From: Rhizobium terricola
GTDB lineage: Bacteria; Pseudomonadota; Alphaproteobacteria; Rhizobiales; Rhizobiaceae
Reading direction: 5' to 3'
NCBI RefSeq assembly: GCF_012927355.1
Contig: NZ_JABBGK010000001.1
Coordinates: 310,001-374,000 of the forward strand
Length of the DNA stretch: 64,000 bases
Position 1 is the stretch's first letter, and the number at the start of each line of letters is the position of its first letter. Positions 26,858 through 36,190 of this stretch are shown in pieces. The notes beneath the pieces were generated by a model that was not told where the DNA came from, searched no databases, and was given only the letters and a program-made list of their open reading frames with translations. Position numbers and translations under genes: made by a program.

Positions 26858-29800
26858 TCATTCCGCCGCGAGCGGCGGCAGCGGGATGACCTTGCCACCT
26901 TCGCCGGTCTTGCGCTGCTGGTCGGGCAGGCGCTTCTCCACGGCGGCCAGGCGTTCCTCGAGCGTCGAGATCGTGTCCTTGTTGTGCTGGGCGATCTCGG
27001 TGAGCAATTCGGGCGACAGGGCCAGCTGTTCCTTTTCCTTCTTGCCGACCATGCGACTGAAGAGCCAGCCGAGCAGGCGCGACAGGTCGTCCATGATCAG
27101 GAAGAAGGCCGGCACGACCAGCAGGCTGAGCACCGTCGAGACGATGATGCCGCCGATCACGGCGATCGCCATCGGCGCGCGGAAGGATCCGCCTTCGCCG
27201 ACCCCGAGCGCCGAGGGCAGCATACCGGCCGACATGGCGATCGAGGTCATGATGATCGGGCGGGCGCGCTTGCGCCCGGCCTCGACCATGGCTTCGACCC
27301 GCGCCATGCCCTGGTGGCGCATCTCGATCGCGAAGTCGACAAGCAGGATGGCGTTCTTCGTCACGATGCCCATCAGCATCAGGATACCGATCAGCACGGG
27401 CATGGAGAGCGGGTTGTTGGTGATCAAGAGGGCCACCGCGACGCCGCCGATGGCGAGCGGGAGAGACAGCAAGATGGTGAAGGGCTGGATCACGTCCTTG
27501 AAGAGCAGGATCAGCACGGTCAGCACCAGCATCAGGCCAAGCAGCATCGCATTGACGAAGCTTTGCTGCATTTCCTTCTGCACCTTGGTGTCGCCGCTTT
27601 CCACCAGCTTGACAGAGGCCGGTATCTTGGCCGCATCCACCGCCGCGCGGAAGTCTGCGGATGCTGTGTCGAGCGCCACTCCCTGCGGGAGGTCGGCGCC
27701 GATCGACACGACGCGATTGCGGTTGTTGCGGCTGATCGAGGAAACACCTTCCGAATAGTCGATGTCGGCGACGCTCGACAGCGGAACCGTCGCACCGGAG
27801 GCTGTCTGGATCTTCAGGGCGCGGATCGCCGCAAGGTCGCTACGCAGGTCGAGCGAGGCCTGGACGCGGATCGGGATCTGCCGGTTGTCGAGCGAGATCT
27901 TGGTGAGCGCCGCGTCGACATCGCCGATGGTGGCGACACGCACGGTTTCGGCGATCTGCTGCGGGGTGATGCCGAGCCGGGCAGCCTCGTCCTTGCGCGG
28001 ACGGATCTGCAGTTCGGGACGGGGCAGGGCGCCGTCTGCGCTGACGTTCGCGAGCGTCGGCACGGTCCGCAGCTTGGCTTCCAGGATGGCGGCCGCCTCG
28101 TTCAGGTCGTCCTCGTTCTTGGAGAGGAAGTTGAACGACAGGTCGCGCTCGCCGCGGTCGTTGAGCTTGAGCACGCGGATGTCGGCGATCGGCTTGAGCT
28201 TGGCGAAGACTTCCTGCTCGATCTCCCATTGCGGGCGGGTACGACCCTCGACCGGCAGCTTGGGCAGGAACTGGCCGATGAGCGGCACGCCACCGATGCC
28301 CTTGTTGACCACGGTCTTCAGCAGCGAATGCTCGATGTTGACGAGGTTGAGGGTCACGCTCGCGCGGCGAAGCTCCATGTCGCCCTTGGGCGAGGCCCCG
28401 CCGAGCACGAAGACGCTCTCGACGCCGTCGAGATCCTTGACGGCGGCGTAGATGGCGTCGGTCTTGCGTTCGGTCTCATCGAGCGTCGCATTCGGCGGAA
28501 GCTCGATCGACAGCGTGATGCGGCCGGCGTCTTCCGGCGGCAGGAAGCTGCCTGGAACCTGCGACAGCAGGGCGAGGGAAGCCGCCAGGAAGACGAAGGC
28601 GCCGACGAGCGTGGCGTAGCGGGCCGCCCAGTGGGTGGTCGTGGTGCGCACCAGGCGCGTGTAGCCCTTCATGAAGGCGCTGTCGTTGTCGTGATGGTCG
28701 TCCATGCCGTCTTCGGCACGCATCAGGTAGGCGGCCATCAGCGGTGTGATGAAGCGTGCGACCATCAGCGAGAAGAAGACCGAGAAGGCAACCGTCAGGC
28801 CGAACTGGATGAAGTACTGGCCCGGAATGCCCGGCATGAAGGAGACCGGCACGAAAACCGCGATGATGGTGAAGGTCGTCGCGATAACGGCGAGACCGAT
28901 TTCATCGGCTGCCTCGATCGCCGCGCGGTAGGGCGACTTGCCCATCTTGATGTGGCGGGCGATGTTCTCGATCTCGACGATCGCGTCATCGACCAGAATG
29001 CCGGTCGCCAGCGTCAGCGCCAGGAAACTGACGAGGTTCAGCGAGAAGCCCATCATATCCATGATCCAGAAGGTCGGGATCGCGGAAAGCGGAAGGGCGA
29101 TGGCGGAGATCAGCGTGGCGCGCCAGTTGCGCAGGAACAGGAAGACCACGATGACCGCGAGGATGGCGCCTTCGAGCAGCGTGTGCATCGCCGCTTCGTA
29201 GTTGCCATAGGTGAAGTAGACGGCATCGTTGATCAGCTTGATCGACACGTGGGGGTTCTCGGCGCGCACCTGGTCCAGGCTGTGGGCGACGGTTTCCGCG
29301 ACGGTCACTTCGCTCGCACCCTTGGCGCGATAGACGGCGAAGGTGACGACCGGTTCGCCGTCGTAGCGCGAGAAGGACTTCTGCTCCTCGTAGGTATCCT
29401 TGACGGTGCCGAGGTCGCCAAGCTTGACGAAGCGGTTGCCCGGAAGCGCGATGGTGGTGTTGGCGAGGCTCTCGACGTCGCGGGCATCGCCGAGCGTGCG
29501 GATCGCCTGTTCGGCGCCGGCCACCTGGCCGCGGCCCGAACCGAGGTCGAGGTTGGTGCCGCGCAGCTGACGGTTCAGGTCGGCGGCGGTGATGCCGTAG
29601 GCATCGAGGCGGTTGGTGTCGAGTTCGACACGGATCTCGCGCTCGGCGCCGCCGTAACGGTCGATGCGGCCGATGCCGGCCTGGCCCTGAAGGGCGCGCT
29701 TGATCGTGTCGTCGACGAACCAGGAAAGCTCCTCGATGTTCATGTTGGGGGCGGTGACCGCGAAGGTCTGGATGGCGGCCCCCTCGACGTCGATCTTCGA

Positions 29801-30184
29801 GACGATCGGCTCCTCGACGGAGGCAGGAAGGTCGCCGCGGATGCGGTCGATCGCGTCCTTGACGTCCTGGACCGCCTCGTCGGTCGAAACCTCCATGCGG
29901 AACATCACGACCGTTTGCGACTGGCCGTCGGTCACGGTCGAGGAGAGTTCGTCCACGCCGGTGATGCTGGCGACCGCGTCCTCGATCTCCTTGGTGACCT
30001 GGGTCTCGAGCTCGGAAGGCGATGCGCCGCTCTGGCTGACGGTGATGGCGACCAGCGGCACGTCGATGTTGGGGAAACGGGTGATCGGCAGCGCGAAGAA
30101 AGACTGCAGGCCGACCACCATCAGGAGGAAGAAGGCCAGGATCGGGGCAACCGGATTGCGGATGGACCAGGCGGAGAAATTCAT
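26858..30184 (-). CDS. RND family multidrug efflux transporter (HAE1/AcrB-like)
   Basis: A 1108-residue inner-membrane proton-driven pump with the usual 12-segment, two-large-loop architecture. It opens NFSAWSIRNPVAPILAFFLL and PITRFPNIDVPLVAIT. The proton-relay aspartates Asp399-Asp400 (TGILVDDAIVEIENI) are intact, as is the second-half LMLMGIVTKNAILLVDFAIE. The last 60 residues are charged and cytoplasmic, longer than in AcrB. The frame extends to 30262, but ATG 30184 has a GAGGGGG ribosome site and the family start. It lies 13 bp after the adaptor gene. No outer-membrane channel is encoded nearby. Substrates are unknown. Confidence 0.93.
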   Translation of the reverse strand: MNFSAWSIRNPVAPILAFFLLMVVGLQSFFALPITRFPNIDVPLVAITVSQSGASPSELETQVTKEIEDAVASITGVDELSSTVTDGQSQTVVMFRMEVSTDEAVQDVKDAIDRIRGDLPASVEEPIVSKIDVEGAAIQTFAVTAPNMNIEELSWFVDDTIKRALQGQAGIGRIDRYGGAEREIRVELDTNRLDAYGITAADLNRQLRGTNLDLGSGRGQVAGAEQAIRTLGDARDVESLANTTIALPGNRFVKLGDLGTVKDTYEEQKSFSRYDGEPVVTFAVYRAKGASEVTVAETVAHSLDQVRAENPHVSIKLINDAVYFTYGNYEAAMHTLLEGAILAVIVVFLFLRNWRATLISAIALPLSAIPTFWIMDMMGFSLNLVSFLALTLATGILVDDAIVEIENIARHIKMGKSPYRAAIEAADEIGLAVIATTFTIIAVFVPVSFMPGIPGQYFIQFGLTVAFSVFFSLMVARFITPLMAAYLMRAEDGMDDHHDNDSAFMKGYTRLVRTTTTHWAARYATLVGAFVFLAASLALLSQVPGSFLPPEDAGRITLSIELPPNATLDETERKTDAIYAAVKDLDGVESVFVLGGASPKGDMELRRASVTLNLVNIEHSLLKTVVNKGIGGVPLIGQFLPKLPVEGRTRPQWEIEQEVFAKLKPIADIRVLKLNDRGERDLSFNFLSKNEDDLNEAAAILEAKLRTVPTLANVSADGALPRPELQIRPRKDEAARLGITPQQIAETVRVATIGDVDAALTKISLDNRQIPIRVQASLDLRSDLAAIRALKIQTASGATVPLSSVADIDYSEGVSSISRNNRNRVVSIGADLPQGVALDTASADFRAAVDAAKIPASVKLVESGDTKVQKEMQQSFVNAMLLGLMLVLTVLILLFKDVIQPFTILLSLPLAIGGVAVALLITNNPLSMPVLIGILMLMGIVTKNAILLVDFAIEMRHQGMARVEAMVEAGRKRARPIIMTSIAMSAGMLPSALGVGEGGSFRAPMAIAVIGGIIVSTVLSLLVVPAFFLIMDDLSRLLGWLFSRMVGKKEKEQLALSPELLTEIAQHNKDTISTLEERLAAVEKRLPDQQRKTGEGGKVIPLPPLAAE

Positions 30185-30197
30185 GACGTCATCCCCC

Positions 30198-31385
30198 TCA
30201 GTTCGACGCTGCCGTCTCGTCGCGGACCGGGTTGATCCGGTCGCCGTCGCGCACGAAGGCACCGGCCTTGGCGACTACGACATCGCCGGACTTCAGGCCG
30301 CTCTTCACCTCGATGAAGGCGCCGTCCTGGATGCCGGTCTCGATGGCGACCTGCTTCACGACGTTGCCTTCGACCAGACGCGTCGTCGTGCCGTGCTTGT
30401 CGGTCGTGATCGCCGACAGGGGCAAGGCGACGCCTTCGGTCTCGGTCACGATGATCTCGGCATTGGCATACATGCCGACGCGCGCACCTTCGTCATCGTC
30501 GATCGCGATATGCACGGCGCCGAGGCGCGTCTGTGGATCGATCACCGGGGAAATGAGGCGGACGGAGCCGGTGAGCGGAGCTGCGCCGCCGGCAACCGTG
30601 ATCCGGGCCTTCTGGCCATTTCGCATCTTGAGAATGTCCGTCTCGGACACATCGGCGACGAGTTCGAGCTCGCCGTCGCGGATGACGGTGAACATCGGCT
30701 CGCCCGCGCCGGTGGCAATTGCGCCGACCTTGGCGTTGCGGGCGGCGACCACTCCGGCGACCGGGCTCTTCACGTCGGTGCGGGCAAGTTTCAGGTCGAT
30801 TTCGGCCAGCTGGCTCTCGACGACCTTGATGTCGGCCTCGGCGATGGCGATTGCCTGCACGGTGCTCTCGACCTTGGCATTGGCGCTGGTCGCTGCGGTC
30901 TCGGCCTGGTCGGCGGAGGCCGTCGACAGCGTGCCGTTCTTGGCAAGCGTTTCGGCCCGCTTGAACTGGCGATCGGCCTCACCGGCGCCCGCCTTGGCGT
31001 CCTCAAGCTGGACCTTGTATTGCGCAAGGCCGGCCTCCGCCTTGGCCTTTGTGGCATCGAGCTGGCCCTTCTGCAAAAGCAGGGTGTCGACGTTCAGGCG
31101 TGCAACCACGGCCTCGGCACCGATGCGATCGCCGACATCGGCCTGAAGCGAGCTGATCGACAGGCCCTCGACCTGCGGCTGGACATAGATTTCCTCGACG
31201 GCCTTGATCGTGCCGGTGGCGACGATCCTGTCCACCAGGGGGCGCATGGTTGCTTCGGTCACCACAATGGCAGGCAGGGCCGGCTTTTCCGGTGTCGCCG
31301 GCGCATCCTCTGCGGCTGCGGCGAAGGCAACGATCGAAACGGACAATGCGAGCAATGCGGCAGTAATGTTCGTAGCGCGAACCAT
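30198..31385 (-). CDS. RND periplasmic adaptor (membrane fusion protein)
   Basis: A 395-residue HlyD/AcrA-type adaptor. A signal peptide is at residues 1-25 (MVRATNITAALLALSVSIVA then AFAAAA). It is followed by the split lipoyl domain (TGTIKAVEEIYVQPQVEG and later TDVKSPVAGVVAARNAKVG), a coiled-coil hairpin of about 100 residues between them, and beta-barrel and membrane-proximal domains. A GGAAGGGAC ribosome site supports ATG 31385 over an upstream in-frame codon at 31418. It is the first gene of the two-gene pump operon. Confidence 0.92.
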   Translation of the reverse strand: MVRATNITAALLALSVSIVAFAAAAEDAPATPEKPALPAIVVTEATMRPLVDRIVATGTIKAVEEIYVQPQVEGLSISSLQADVGDRIGAEAVVARLNVDTLLLQKGQLDATKAKAEAGLAQYKVQLEDAKAGAGEADRQFKRAETLAKNGTLSTASADQAETAATSANAKVESTVQAIAIAEADIKVVESQLAEIDLKLARTDVKSPVAGVVAARNAKVGAIATGAGEPMFTVIRDGELELVADVSETDILKMRNGQKARITVAGGAAPLTGSVRLISPVIDPQTRLGAVHIAIDDDEGARVGMYANAEIIVTETEGVALPLSAITTDKHGTTTRLVEGNVVKQVAIETGIQDGAFIEVKSGLKSGDVVVAKAGAFVRDGDRINPVRDETAASN

Positions 31386-31507
31386 GTGTCCCTTCCGAGC
31401 TTCTGGACAGAATATCAATTACAATAATAACAGGTGTCGCCGGACGGAAGGGCCTCCTGCATACCGGTAGGTCGCAGAAGCCACTTTGGGTCGAACGACG
31501 AATTCCA

Positions 31508-31524
31508 TCGACCAGTCTGGTCGA
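31508..31524. promoter_or_regulatory. Perfect palindrome upstream of the efflux operon
   Basis: TCGACCAG-T-CTGGTCGA, an 8-1-8 perfect inverted repeat 123 bp upstream of the adaptor start; a likely operator for a TetR- or MarR-type repressor, which is not encoded next to it. A second perfect palindrome, GCAACAATTGTTGC, is at 31627-31640. No other feature is seen between the adaptor and the 31659 hairpin. Confidence 0.45.
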
Positions 31525-31654
31525 AACTTAGTTGGTATCGCCGTCGCCGCTTGCAAGTCCCAAGGGCGATTTAAGCACCTTCGCCCTTTTAAGCTGCTGC
31601 GATGCACAAGGCAATGCGTCATTCCTGCAACAATTGTTGCCGTTTGTTGCAAAT

Positions 31655-31694
31655 GCAAAGACGCCCGGAGTTTAGGTCCGGGCGTCTCTTTTTT
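31655..31694. terminator. Terminator between the pyrimidine transporter operon and the efflux operon
   Basis: A 10-bp stem AGACGCCCGG (31659-31668) with CCGGGCGTCT (31678-31687), and C followed by six T on the plus strand. It lies 25 bp beyond the stop of the minus-strand binding-protein gene. The minus-strand tail is only weakly T-rich, so it may work better for plus-strand transcripts. Confidence 0.65.
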
Positions 31695-31711
31695 GATCCG
31701 ACGAACGGCTC

Positions 31712-32704
31712 TTACTTGAGCGCTTCGTTGGTGATGTCGAGCGTGTAGGCGCCTTCCGGCTCCTTGGTGATGACCGGGTCCGAACCGCCGCCCAGCAGGG
31801 TTGCGACGGTGCGCTTGTAGTCGGCCTCGTCGAGCGCGCCCTTGGAACCGGCGGTCAGCTTGGCGACTTCGCCCATCATGCGCTTCTGGTGCACTTCGGT
31901 CTGGGCGCCCGATGCGTCGTTTTCGAGAACGATGCCGGCGGCGTCATCCGGGTTTTCCTCGGCCCACTTCCAGCCCTTCATCGAAGCGCGGACGAACTTG
32001 ACCATCTTTTCCTTGAAGGCCGGGTCCTTGAGCTTGTCTTCGAGGACATAGAGGCCATCCTCGAGGGTGGCCACGCCTTCCTTCTCGTACTGGAAGGTGA
32101 TGAGGTCGTCGGCCTTGATGCCGGCGTCGATGACCTGCCAGTATTCGTTGTAGGTCATGGTCGAGATGCAGGCGGCCTGCTTCTGCAGGAGCGGGTCGAC
32201 GTTGAAGCCCTGCTTGAGAACGGTCACGCCGTCGGCGCCGCCGGTGGTCGGGATCTTCAGGTGGGCCATCCAGGACAGGAACGGATATTCGTTGCCGAAG
32301 AACCAGACGCCCAGCGTCTTGCCCTTGAAGTCTTCCGGCTTGGTGATGCCGGTTTCCTTGAGGCAGGTCAGCATCATGCCCGACGACTTGAAGGGCTGGG
32401 CGATGTTGACCAGCGGAACGCCCTTTTCGCGGGTCGCGAGAGCCGACGGCATCCAGTCGACGATGACGTCGGCGCCACCGCCTGCGAGAACCTGCGGCGG
32501 AGCGATATCCGGGCCGCCCGGCTTGATTTCGACGTCAAGGCCTTCTTCCTCGTAGAAGCCCTTGTCCTTGGCGACGTAGTAGCCGGCGAACTGGGCCTGG
32601 GTGACCCATTTCAGCTGCAGCGTCACCTTTTCGGCAGCGGCCGCCTGCATGGCCGTCAGCGACACGGCGCCGGCGAGGAGCAGGGATGCGAGTTTCAGTT
32701 TCAT
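31712..32704 (-). CDS. NMT1/THI5-type ABC transporter substrate-binding protein (probable pyrimidine ligand)
   Basis: A 330-residue periplasmic protein with a signal peptide at residues 1-23 (cleavage after AAAA) and the NMT1 family opening LQLKWVTQAQFAGYYVAKDK followed by GFYEEEGLDVEI. It lacks the CCCFC motif of THI5. The family binds hydroxymethylpyrimidine, riboflavin-like and pyrimidine compounds. Being in a cluster with dihydropyrimidinase, carbamoyl-beta-alanine hydrolase and RutR suggests uracil/thymine or a derivative (inference). ATG 32704 is used because it starts a proper signal peptide; the open frame to 32851 overlaps the permease gene. Confidence 0.88.
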   Translation of the reverse strand: MKLKLASLLLAGAVSLTAMQAAAAEKVTLQLKWVTQAQFAGYYVAKDKGFYEEEGLDVEIKPGGPDIAPPQVLAGGGADVIVDWMPSALATREKGVPLVNIAQPFKSSGMMLTCLKETGITKPEDFKGKTLGVWFFGNEYPFLSWMAHLKIPTTGGADGVTVLKQGFNVDPLLQKQAACISTMTYNEYWQVIDAGIKADDLITFQYEKEGVATLEDGLYVLEDKLKDPAFKEKMVKFVRASMKGWKWAEENPDDAAGIVLENDASGAQTEVHQKRMMGEVAKLTAGSKGALDEADYKRTVATLLGGGSDPVITKEPEGAYTLDITNEALK

Positions 32705-32723
32705 TTGGTTCCCTCTTTCTTTT

Positions 32724-33590
32724 TTAAGCCTGTCCACCACGGACAGACGGATGCCAGAAGGTGACGGCGCGCTCAGCGAGCGCCACCACCCCATAAAAGA
32801 CCGAGCCCGCGACCGCGGCAACCGCAATCTCGGCCCAGACCATGTCGACATTGCTTCGCCCCACTTCCGTGGAAATCCGGAACCCCATGCCGACGATCGG
32901 GGTGCCGAAGAACTCCGCCACGATGGCGCCGATCAGGGCCAGCGTGGAATTGATCTTGAGCGCATTGAAGATGAACGGCCAGGCGGCCGGCAGGCGCAGC
33001 TTGGTGAGCGTCTGCCACCACGAGGCCGCGTAGGTGCGCATCAGGTCGCGTTCCATGTGGCTTGCAGCAGACAGGCCCTGCACGGTGTTCACCAGCATGG
33101 GGAAGAAGGTCATGATGACGACGACGGCGACCTTGGACTGCCAGTCGAAGCCGAACCACATGACCATGATCGGCGCGACGCCGACCATCGGCAGGGCGGA
33201 CACGAAATTGCCGATCGGCAGCAGCCCCTTCTGCAGGAAGGGTGAGCGGTCGACGAGGATCGCCACCACGAAGCCGAGGCCGCAGCCGGCGACGTAGCCG
33301 GTCAGCACCGACTTCATGAAGGTCTGCTGGAAGTCGGCCCACAGCGTCGGCACCGAGCTTGTCAGCCTGGCCCAGATCATCGAGGGGGCCGGCAGCAGGA
33401 TCGAGGGAATGGCGAAGCCGTGCACCACGCATTCCCAGATCACCAGAAGCGTGACGCCAAAAATGAGCGGCACGGCGATGTTGGCGAGCCGGCGCAGCGT
33501 CGGGTCGGCAAAACGGCGGCGCACCAGCCACTCGTTGAAGGCCCAGGCCGCGAGCCAGAAGACGAGGGCGAAGACGAGATAGCCGTTCAT
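32724..33590 (-). CDS. ABC transporter permease (NitT/TauT-like), pyrimidine transporter
   Basis: A 288-residue permease with about six membrane segments and the EAA loop region around AASWWQTLTKLRLPAAWPFI. It overlaps the other permease gene by 4 bp at its start, showing translational coupling, and precedes the binding-protein gene by 19 bp. Together the two permeases form a heterodimeric channel. Confidence 0.9.
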   Translation of the reverse strand: MNGYLVFALVFWLAAWAFNEWLVRRRFADPTLRRLANIAVPLIFGVTLLVIWECVVHGFAIPSILLPAPSMIWARLTSSVPTLWADFQQTFMKSVLTGYVAGCGLGFVVAILVDRSPFLQKGLLPIGNFVSALPMVGVAPIMVMWFGFDWQSKVAVVVIMTFFPMLVNTVQGLSAASHMERDLMRTYAASWWQTLTKLRLPAAWPFIFNALKINSTLALIGAIVAEFFGTPIVGMGFRISTEVGRSNVDMVWAEIAVAAVAGSVFYGVVALAERAVTFWHPSVRGGQA

Positions 33591-34471
33591 GGTTTGACCC
33601 CCATGCGCTGCAGAACCTTGACGTGGGCGATCCCGACCAGCGTGACCAGCACGGCAGCCAGCGCCGCCGCCATGAAGAGGGCTGCCCAGATCTGGATCGT
33701 CTGGCCGTAATAGGAGCCGGACAGCAGGCGCGCGCCGAGGCCAGCGACCGCGCCGGTCGGCAGTTCGGCGACGATGGCGCCGAGCAGCGAGATGGCGATC
33801 GCCACCTTCAGCGAGGTGAACAGATAGGGCATCGAGGCCGGCCAGCGCAGTTTCCAGAAGGTCTGGCCGGGGCTGGCATTATAGGTGTGCATCAGGTCGA
33901 GCAGGATGGTGTCCGGGCTTCTCAGACCCTTCACCATGCCGACGACGATCGGGAAGAAGGAGAGATAGGTCGAGATCAGCGCCTTGGGCAGGATGCCAGA
34001 GATACCGACCGAATTCAGAACGACGATGATCATCGGCGCGATGGCGAGGATCGGGATCGTCTGGCTGGCGATCACCCAGGGCATCAGCGAGCGATCCATG
34101 GCCCGGTTATGGACGATGCCGATGGCAAGAAGAATGCCGAGCGCCGTGCCGATCGCGAAGCCGAGCAGCGTCGCCGAGAGCGTGACGCCGGCGTGATAGA
34201 CGAGGCTGCGCTTGGATGTGATGGCCTTGTTGACGGTCGTGTCCCACAATTCGGCGATGACCTGATGGGGCGCCGGCAGAACCGGCCGTTCCTGGGCAAA
34301 GGTGCGCTCGACCAGCTGGCCGAAGGATACCGTCTCATTGGCACGCGCCGCCTGGTCGCGCACGAAGGGCGCGTTCAGGTAGACGACGAAGACGTGCCAG
34401 ACGACGAGGATGGCGAAGACGACGGTCAGGACGGGCAGCACGCGATCCCGGAAGAGGGAAGGGGCGGTCAT
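33587..34471 (-). CDS. ABC transporter permease (NitT/TauT-like), second subunit
   Basis: A 294-residue permease. A first membrane segment (about 14-33) is followed by an extracytoplasmic stretch to about residue 80, then the BPD_transp_1 core with EAA loop MHTYNASPGQTFWKLRWPAS. ATG 34471 begins MTAPSLFRDRVLPVLTVVFA. A 390-bp gap filled with repeats separates it from the ATPase gene upstream. Confidence 0.9.
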   Translation of the reverse strand: MTAPSLFRDRVLPVLTVVFAILVVWHVFVVYLNAPFVRDQAARANETVSFGQLVERTFAQERPVLPAPHQVIAELWDTTVNKAITSKRSLVYHAGVTLSATLLGFAIGTALGILLAIGIVHNRAMDRSLMPWVIASQTIPILAIAPMIIVVLNSVGISGILPKALISTYLSFFPIVVGMVKGLRSPDTILLDLMHTYNASPGQTFWKLRWPASMPYLFTSLKVAIAISLLGAIVAELPTGAVAGLGARLLSGSYYGQTIQIWAALFMAAALAAVLVTLVGIAHVKVLQRMGVKP

Positions 34472-34861
34472 GGGCGGCCTCCCATCTCGAGGTTTGCACC
34501 CCTCTCTGCCCTGCCGGGCATCTCCCCCTCAAGGGGGGAGATCGGCAGGCGGAGGACGCTCGCCTTTCCTCTGGCGTGGTTGATGATGGTCGAACGGAAA
34601 CGGTCCGCTCCCGATCTCCCCCCTTGAGGGGGAGATGTCACGAAGTGACAGAGGGGGGTAACCCTCTCACTGACGCGACAGTTTCCATTGCCCCTCATCC
34701 GCCTGCCGGCACCTTCTCCCCGTTCTGACGCAGAGAAGGGACGAGTGGCTCCGCCGTGGCCGTCCCCTCGCCCCGCGTGCGGGGAGAGGGTCAGGGTGAG
34801 GGGCATTTCATTTGCGGCGTGCACGGCGACGGACAGTGGCAGCGGCCGAGGCATGATCGCA
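34472..34861. repeat. 390-bp gap within the transporter operon holding two mosaic repeat elements
   Basis: Element A, 34499-34658, has a left arm (CCTCTCTGCCCTGCCGGGCA onwards) like that of the 194-bp element at 14831-15024. Its right arm pairs with it over the inner 27 bp, while its outer part carries a different small hairpin (TGTCACGAAGTGACA), so it is a mosaic. Element B, 34689-34805, is a copy of the RIME-type element at 4092-4206. No gene is seen. Confidence 0.8.
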
Positions 34862-35650
34862 CTATTCCTCATAGCTGTGCCCCGCCTTCAGGCCCTCGCG
34901 GACGCGGTGGGCGATTTCGAGGAATTCCGCGGACTCGCGAATTTCCAGCGGACGTTCCCTCGGAAGCGTCGATTCGATGATGTCGGTGACGCGGCCCGGC
35001 CGCGGGCTCATCACGACGATCTTGGTGGACAGGTAAACGGCTTCCGGTATCGAATGGGTGACGAAGCAGATCGTCTTGTTGGTGCGGTCCCAGAGCTTCA
35101 AGAGTTCGGAGTTCAGGTGGTCGCGGACGATCTCGTCCAGTGCGCCGAAGGGCTCGTCCATGAGGAGCAGGTCGGCGTCGAAGGCGAGCGCGCGGGCGAT
35201 AGAGGCGCGCTGCTGCATGCCGCCCGACAGCTGCCAGGGAAACTTCTTGCCGAAGCCCGTCAGGTTGACGAGTTCGAGCGTCTGGTCGATCCGCTTGCGC
35301 TGTTCCTCCTTCGAGAAGCCCATGATCTCCAGCGGGAGTGCGATGTTCTTCTCGATGGTGCGCCAGGGATAGAGTGCCGCAGCCTGGAAGACATAACCGT
35401 ATGAGCGATCCCGCCTGGCGTTTTCCGGCGACATGCCGTTGACGGTGATCTCGCCCGCGGTGTGTTTCTCCAGATCGGCGATGACGCGCAGGAAGGTTGT
35501 CTTGCCGCAGCCGGAGGGGCCGATGAAGGAGACGAAGTCACCCTTCTTCACCTCCAGGTTGACGTTGGACAGAGCGTGGACCGGCCCGTCTCCCGTCTGG
35601 AAGGTGAGACAGAGATCCTTGGCGGAGACGACGGAGAAAGGAGCGGTCAT
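34862..35650 (-). CDS. ABC transporter ATPase (NitT/TauT-like), pyrimidine transporter
   Basis: A 262-residue ATPase: Walker A GPSGCGKTTFLRV, Q-loop VFQAAALYPWRTIEKN, signature LSGGMQQRASIARALAF, Walker B LLLMDEPFGALDE, H-loop FVTHSIPEAV. It is the first gene of the four-gene import operon, divergent from the cupin gene. I searched the 124-bp divergent region for the operator seen at 39517 and 47015 and did not find it. Confidence 0.92.
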   Translation of the reverse strand: MTAPFSVVSAKDLCLTFQTGDGPVHALSNVNLEVKKGDFVSFIGPSGCGKTTFLRVIADLEKHTAGEITVNGMSPENARRDRSYGYVFQAAALYPWRTIEKNIALPLEIMGFSKEEQRKRIDQTLELVNLTGFGKKFPWQLSGGMQQRASIARALAFDADLLLMDEPFGALDEIVRDHLNSELLKLWDRTNKTICFVTHSIPEAVYLSTKIVVMSPRPGRVTDIIESTLPRERPLEIRESAEFLEIAHRVREGLKAGHSYEE

Positions 35651-35774
35651 CAGATTGAACCCATGGGCTTTCTTGCAAAGGCATCAAGCCTCTTGCATGC
35701 TATCATTACATGGCGGGCCGGAGCTGGCCTACCAGACTTTGCGGGCATGTCGAATGTTGCGGAGGCGTGTGAAA

Positions 35775-36188
35775 ATGGATGCTTCATCAAAACCCACTTG
35801 CCGGATCGTCCGGCCCGAAAACACCTATGACGGGAAGCAGGGGCTGAGCTACTTCACCGGCATCGCCGCGGAAACGGTCGGCGCGAAGGGCATCTGCATG
35901 CATCTGCTCACCATGCCGCCTGGCGCAAGGGCCAAGGCCCATCTGCACGAGAACCACGAAACGGCGATCTACGTGCTGTCGGGTTCGGCGCATACCTGGT
36001 ACGGCGACCGGCTGGAGAACCACGTGGTGCTGCATGCCGGGGAGCTGATGTACATCCCGGCCGGCGTGCCGCATCTGCCGGCCAATCTCTCCAATGCGCC
36101 GTGCACGGCGGTCATTGCGCGGACAGATCCGAACGAGCAGGAGAGCGTCGTTCTGCTGCCCGAACTGGATGCGCTGGTGGAGGTCTGA
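35775..36188 (+). CDS. Single-domain cupin protein
   Basis: A 137-residue cupin with both motifs: GARAKAHLHENHETAIYVLSG (motif 1 with His, His and Glu) and GELMYIPAGVPHLPAN (motif 2 with His), so it likely binds a metal. A GGAGGCG ribosome site precedes ATG 35775; the longer frame upstream is the antisense of the ATPase gene. Function unknown. Its place among pyrimidine genes could mean a role in handling an intermediate such as an aminoacrylate-type compound, but nothing in the sequence shows this. Confidence 0.82.
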   Translation: MDASSKPTCRIVRPENTYDGKQGLSYFTGIAAETVGAKGICMHLLTMPPGARAKAHLHENHETAIYVLSGSAHTWYGDRLENHVVLHAGELMYIPAGVPHLPANLSNAPCTAVIARTDPNEQESVVLLPELDALVEV

Positions 36189-36190
36189 GC

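Noticed and set aside
26984-30235. 1083-aa plus-strand ORF opposite the RND pump
   Set aside because: Composition is extremely rich in Asp, Arg, Gly and His with no recognisable domain; it is the mirror of a high-GC gene on the minus strand.
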